Assembly (NCBI GenBank): GCA_027600665.1
Contig: JADGJL010000196.1
Coordinates: 1 to 32,683, forward strand
Source of the DNA: Irineochytrium annulatum
Lineage: Eukaryota > Chytridiomycota > Chytridiomycetes > Chytridiales > Chytridiaceae
Length of the DNA: 32,683 bases
Reading direction: 5' to 3'
Below, piece by piece: positions 29,406 to 32,683 of this stretch. The notes under the pieces were generated by a model that was not told the origin of the DNA, did no database searches, and saw only the letters and a list, made by a program, of their open reading frames with translations. The number at the start of each line of letters is the position of its first letter. The first letter of the stretch is position 1. The translations under genes and the position numbers were made by a program.

Positions 29406-30694
29406 ATGATCGGCTCGACAACGACGACCCGCGGCCGGCCCGTCTCCCCGGCCTCCTCGCACCGATCCTCCTCCTGCCTCCCGTCCTCCGCCTCGTCTCC
29501 CGTCGACAGCCTTCACATCCGGAACGCTCTGGTGGCCGTCTTCCGACCCCGGGTTGACAACCCCCATGCAGTTGACGTACTCCGGGTCCTTTACACGCCC
29601 CATCTCCACCTGCCCGCCTCGTCTGTCACTGCCAACGCTACCACCAACCCGCACCACGCTTCCACCGTCACCAGCTCTACCCCCGCACACCATCCGACAA
29701 CGCACGCACCGCACTCTCACCCCGCAGCGTCCTCAGCCACGATGCCGCACCCCGCAGCCCATGCCAGGCCCGTTGCGACGCTGCAGCTGCACCCGTTGGC
29801 GACGCTGCATCGCCGTGAGGCCTTCGGCGACGAAGACCGCGCACACAAGGCCGCCAAGGCCGCTCATGCAGGCGACGGTGGTGGGTATGTGCACACGACG
29901 GACGTCGTGAGCCTCACGCACTCGGGCATGGGGGACAGGACGGTGGTGAGGATGCTGGTTCCGGCCGCGAGCTTCACGTCGACTTTGAGGCGGAAGCCCG
30001 CGGCTCGGGTGGACCAGTTCGACGTTGAGAAGGCACTGAAATTCTCGGCCAAGTTCTTCACGAAGCCCGAGGCGGGAATCTTCCCGCTGCCGATGACGGG
30101 CGCCTCTCCAGCGACGCCCAACCTGACGCCAACGGATGACAGGTGAGAGAATGCCAGACTTCCACCACCCTCAATGAAAATTTGACATATGGGTACCTCT
30201 CAAACAGACATCGACGCTCCCCTTCGCCGTCGTCCTCTGCACACAGGAGCCGCTCTCCATCCCCGCATCCCTCCCAGAAGCAATACTGGGCCGAGGCCAA
30301 CGTCCACGCCCTGCCCCTCCACCGCTCCTTCGCCCTCGACGGCACGCCCTTCCGCCTGCCCGCGAACCCTACCTGGACGCTCGACGCCACGCGCCCGAGC
30401 CACTCTGCGCCGCGCTTCGTGTGCAGCATGCCCTCCGGCGCCGTGTTGGCTGAGACTGGCGGGCTCGACGAGGAGCTGGTGGATGAGGGTGGGAGGCAGG
30501 CGGGTGCGCCGGGGATGTTGTGCGTGAGGGTGGACGCGAGGTGTGCGGATGGCGGGCTGTTGAATACGTTGGTACTGATGGGATGGGTGCTGGCGCAGGC
30601 GTTCAAGGAGGATCCGGAGCATTGGTTGGGAAAGGTTGGGGAGGGTTCGGGGAGGAATTCGGCAGATGCGAAAGGAGAGTGTGCGATTATGTGA
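29406..30694 (+). CDS. unknown protein ending in a CaaX prenylation motif
   Basis: 407 aa, exons 29406-30142 and 30208-30694 (intron 65 nt). The first half is Ser/Thr/His/Pro-rich and disordered. Two more ordered parts follow: around GGYVHTTDVVSLTHSGM...VDQFDVEKALKFSAKFF, and after the splice an SR-like patch (RHRRSPSPSSSAHRSRSPSP) then YWAEANVHALPLHRSFALDG, FRLPANPTWTLDATR, RFVCSMPSGAVLAETGG and LLNTLVLMGWVLAQAFKED. The beta-rich segment with WTLD and SGAVLAE resembles tubby-like or scramblase-like barrels of fungal unknowns, but I cannot assign it. The C-terminus is CAIM, a CaaX box where Met favours farnesylation, so the protein is probably membrane-anchored. The first ATG of the frame is used. 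It lies between two CAP-like paralogues. Confidence 0.7.
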
Positions 30695-31004
30695 AAAGGA
30701 CATCACGAAAGGTGCCGTAGTCAAGGACTTCTACTTTTCCGACTATATTGCCCAAGCCATGTGTTACCCAGCTTAATACAATGTCATCGCCGCATTCCAA
30801 TCCCCATTTTGTACTTCACAACAATTTACAACGCAAGACCGAAGCCGATACGACCGTGCGAAGAAACTCCTCGTCCGTGAAACTCTGCTGACGAAACGGT
30901 ACACCGTGAAAGACCAAACGCAATAAGGGGTAAACGGCTCGGACGGCTCAGAAGTCACAGGCGGGTACCCCCCACCACCTACAATCGCCGTCCCCAACGC
31001 CAGC
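30695..31004. other. intergenic region before the second CAP-like gene
   Basis: About 310 bases. The frame of the downstream gene stays open upstream of its ATG back to a TAA near 30926, so a further 5' exon is possible. No promoter motif is clear. Confidence 0.4.
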
Positions 31005-32188
31005 ATGTCCCCGCTACCACAGGCCGCCGTCGTGACGATCGTCGACGTCGTGACTGTCACATCCTGGGTGCCAAGTTACTACGCGGACCCGCTGCTCCCA
31101 TGCTCCACGACGCCGGTGCCGCCCGGCCCCGCGTACCTCACCCCCACTCCCTCGGCGCCGCTGGCGGCGCCGTCCTATACCTACGGGGTCGTCGCGCCGG
31201 ACGTGATCTCTGCCCCGCCCCAGCCCCCAGCTCCCATCTACATCCAACCCTCCCCGAACACGCCAACCTACGTCCAGCCTTCTGTCGCGCCCACTTACAG
31301 CATCTGGTCCGCCATGGCAAAGCCGACCTACACCCAACCTTCCCCTCCATCCGACACGCTCGCCCCGGCGCCCCAGCAGCCTCCACCCGTCGTCACGCCC
31401 GACATCGTGATCCTGACGCCCTCCAGTCCCCCACCTCAACCGCCGGTGCCTTCCACTCCGCCTCCCGCGCCCGTCGCCGCGCCCGCGCCCGCTCCCGCCG
31501 CTCCCGCCGCGCCCGTCGCCAACGGCGGCTTCGCTACGCTTTGCGACGCCACGAACGCGGCCATGTCGATCAAGTTCGACTTTACCCAGCAAGGCTTCCT
31601 CTCGCTCGTCAATTCGCTCCGCTCCGTCGTCGGTGGCGCCTTGGGCGTCAACCTCCCGCCCATGACGTACAGCGCAGCGGCGCAGGCCATCGCGACGAAC
31701 TCGGTTAACAAGAGGCCGGACTGTCAGCTGGTGGAAGGGGATGTAGACGGCGCGGGGGGCACGAATTTGTTCTTTTTGAGCGCGGCCGTGGATCCGGCGG
31801 ATACGACGGCGTTGTGGCAGTATCATATCCATGGCTTGATGGATTATGCGGCCGAGTGTCGATTCCGTAAGTTGTATTCTCGTCTGCCAATCCCTTCCTT
31901 TCTTCCTTTCTTTCTTTTTTTTTTTTTTTTTTTACCATGGCGTAAATCTGATTTTATTCTCTCTGATTCGCAACAGTGACATTCGCCGACCTCCAGAACC
32001 CTGCCACAATCGGTCGGAACGACTTTGCGAACTTTGGCCACTACACGCCGCTCGTCTGGAGCACGACGACGGAGATTGCCGTCGCGGTCAAGGTCTGCAC
32101 GGCGCCCTCGCCCGCCAGCCTCCAGGTCATGAAGTTTGAGAACGGGACGCCAAACTTTGTGGGCGTCGCGGCCATCCCTAAGAAATGA
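31005..32188 (+). CDS. CAP/SCP-like protein, paralogue of the 26987 gene
   Basis: 357 aa from the first ATG; exons 31005-31866 and 31977-32188. A Pro/Thr/Tyr-rich stalk carries repeated PTYxQPS and IYIQPS units and long PAP tracts, then the CAP-like domain from ATLCDATNAAMSIKFDF. It matches the first CAP gene at VDGAGGTNLFFLSAA, HIHGLMDYAAECRF and NFGHYTPLVWSTTTEIAVAVKVC. The intron falls at exactly the same codon (phase 1, after C-R/K-F) and is similarly T-rich (110 nt). Unlike its paralogue, the N-terminus (MSPLPQAAVVTIVDVVTVT) is a poor signal peptide. Since the frame is open upstream and CTACCACAG could be an acceptor at 31013-31021, the true signal-peptide exon may be missed. Sequence divergence outside the signature blocks suggests an old duplication. 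Confidence 0.8.
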
Positions 32189-32683
32189 TTGATTGGTTTG
32201 GAGACGGATCGATGGGCGGACCGATGGGACACCGTTTGTTCGCCTGGCGCGACAATAACCTTGCTGCCGTCGATTGTGTTGGTTTTCCTTCTGTTTGCAT
32301 TTTCTTCTTGTGTGCCCCCTTTTCTCTACAACCATATCTTTTCTTTCGTTTCGTGTTTGTCGTTTCTCTGTTTCCTGTTGTTCAAGCACAATAAAGCTAA
32401 ACATACCACGTCAAGAACGCGCACAAATGACGCGACTTGTGACTTGCGAGGAACAAAAGGCAGTCTCATTGCCTGCGTGCCTCCGTTATGTCGACGGAGT
32501 TGCCGAATTTACCAGCTGATGATGAAGGGACAATTTGACGCCTTTCATCAGCGTCCCGATCACTGCAAATCATTCCAAGCGCTCTAGACTTGTCCGCCTC
32601 CAGAACGGCCGTTTGCGGCTTCGATCGAGGGAGCTAATTAGAAAAGAGGCGCTTGATTGGGGATTAGGGGGTGGGGGTGCGGG
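32189..32683. other. 3' flank, nothing else seen
   Basis: About 500 bases after the last CDS to the window edge. It contains a T/C-rich stretch, one poly(A) signal, and no supported gene. Confidence 0.5.
32390..32395 (+). terminator. poly(A) signal AATAAA for the second CAP-like gene
   Basis: Canonical AATAAA about 200 bases past the stop codon, following a T-rich tract. Confidence 0.5.

Noticed and set aside
31014..31832. 272-codon minus-strand frame opposite the second CAP-like gene
   Set aside because: Arg/Gly-rich mirror of the Pro/Ala stalk; the sense strand matches a paralogue with the same intron position.
1..32683. Search for tRNA/rRNA genes, transposons, long repeats, CRISPR arrays, viral or defence genes
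   Set aside because: None was recognisable by eye; the only repeats are short protein-coding repeats and T-tracts in introns and 3' flanks.

Overview
This window looks like a piece of a fungal nuclear genome. Genes lie on both strands at high density, nearly all are split by short GT-AG introns (about 43-172 nt, often with CTRAC/CTAAT-like branch sites), coding sequence has GC-rich third codon positions, and gaps are AT-richer with T-tracts. The protein set (LRR-RhoGEF, Crz1-like zinc-finger factor, acyl-CoA oxidase, mitochondrial PDK-type kinase, Yippee, Arb2-domain protein, secreted CAP proteins) is fungal. The three-finger ZC2HC protein and the general gene style would fit an early-diverging, possibly zoosporic (chytrid-like) fungus, but that placement is inference. 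All exon joins were made by eye from splice signals, reading-frame continuity and family motifs.

Layout. 1-2941 (+): 5'-truncated LRR-DH-PH Rho exchange factor. 4166-4851 (+): small unknown four-exon gene. 5348-7206 (-): Crz1-like C2H2 factor. 7468-8451 (-): YdfG/YMR226C-type short-chain dehydrogenase. 8754-9545: a stretch that looks coding on both strands and is unresolved. 9774-10064 (+): tiny single-pass membrane protein. 10791-12481 (-): PQQ-like beta-propeller with unresolved 5' end. 13201-13951 (+): FrnE/DsbA-like oxidoreductase with an apparent frameshift beside its CPWC motif. 14505-16076 (-) ZC2HC protein and 16145-16967 (+) CoA Nudix hydrolase, divergent. 17071-18410 (-) NSUN RNA m5C methyltransferase and 18472-19629 (+) Arb2-domain protein, divergent. 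19688-22129 (-) acyl-CoA oxidase and 22593-24182 (-) PDK-type kinase. 24663-25436 (-) Yippee and 25499-26278 (+) CIA30-domain protein, divergent. 26987-28483 (+) and 31005-32188 (+): two paralogous CAP-like proteins with Pro/Thr/Tyr-rich stalks, flanking 29406-30694 (+), an unknown protein ending in a CaaX box.

How they fit together. No operon-like or defence system is visible. The most coherent theme is acetyl-CoA/CoA metabolism (acyl-CoA oxidase, PDK-type kinase, CoA diphosphatase) in 16-24 kb, which may be coincidence. Three divergent pairs have start codons only 61-68 bp apart, so each pair probably shares a bidirectional promoter. The most checkable oddities are the missing catalytic glutamate in the acyl-CoA oxidase, the frameshift in the FrnE-like gene, the recurrent non-consensus 5' splice site GTTGGT, and the 8.7-9.5 kb region where both strands read as coding.
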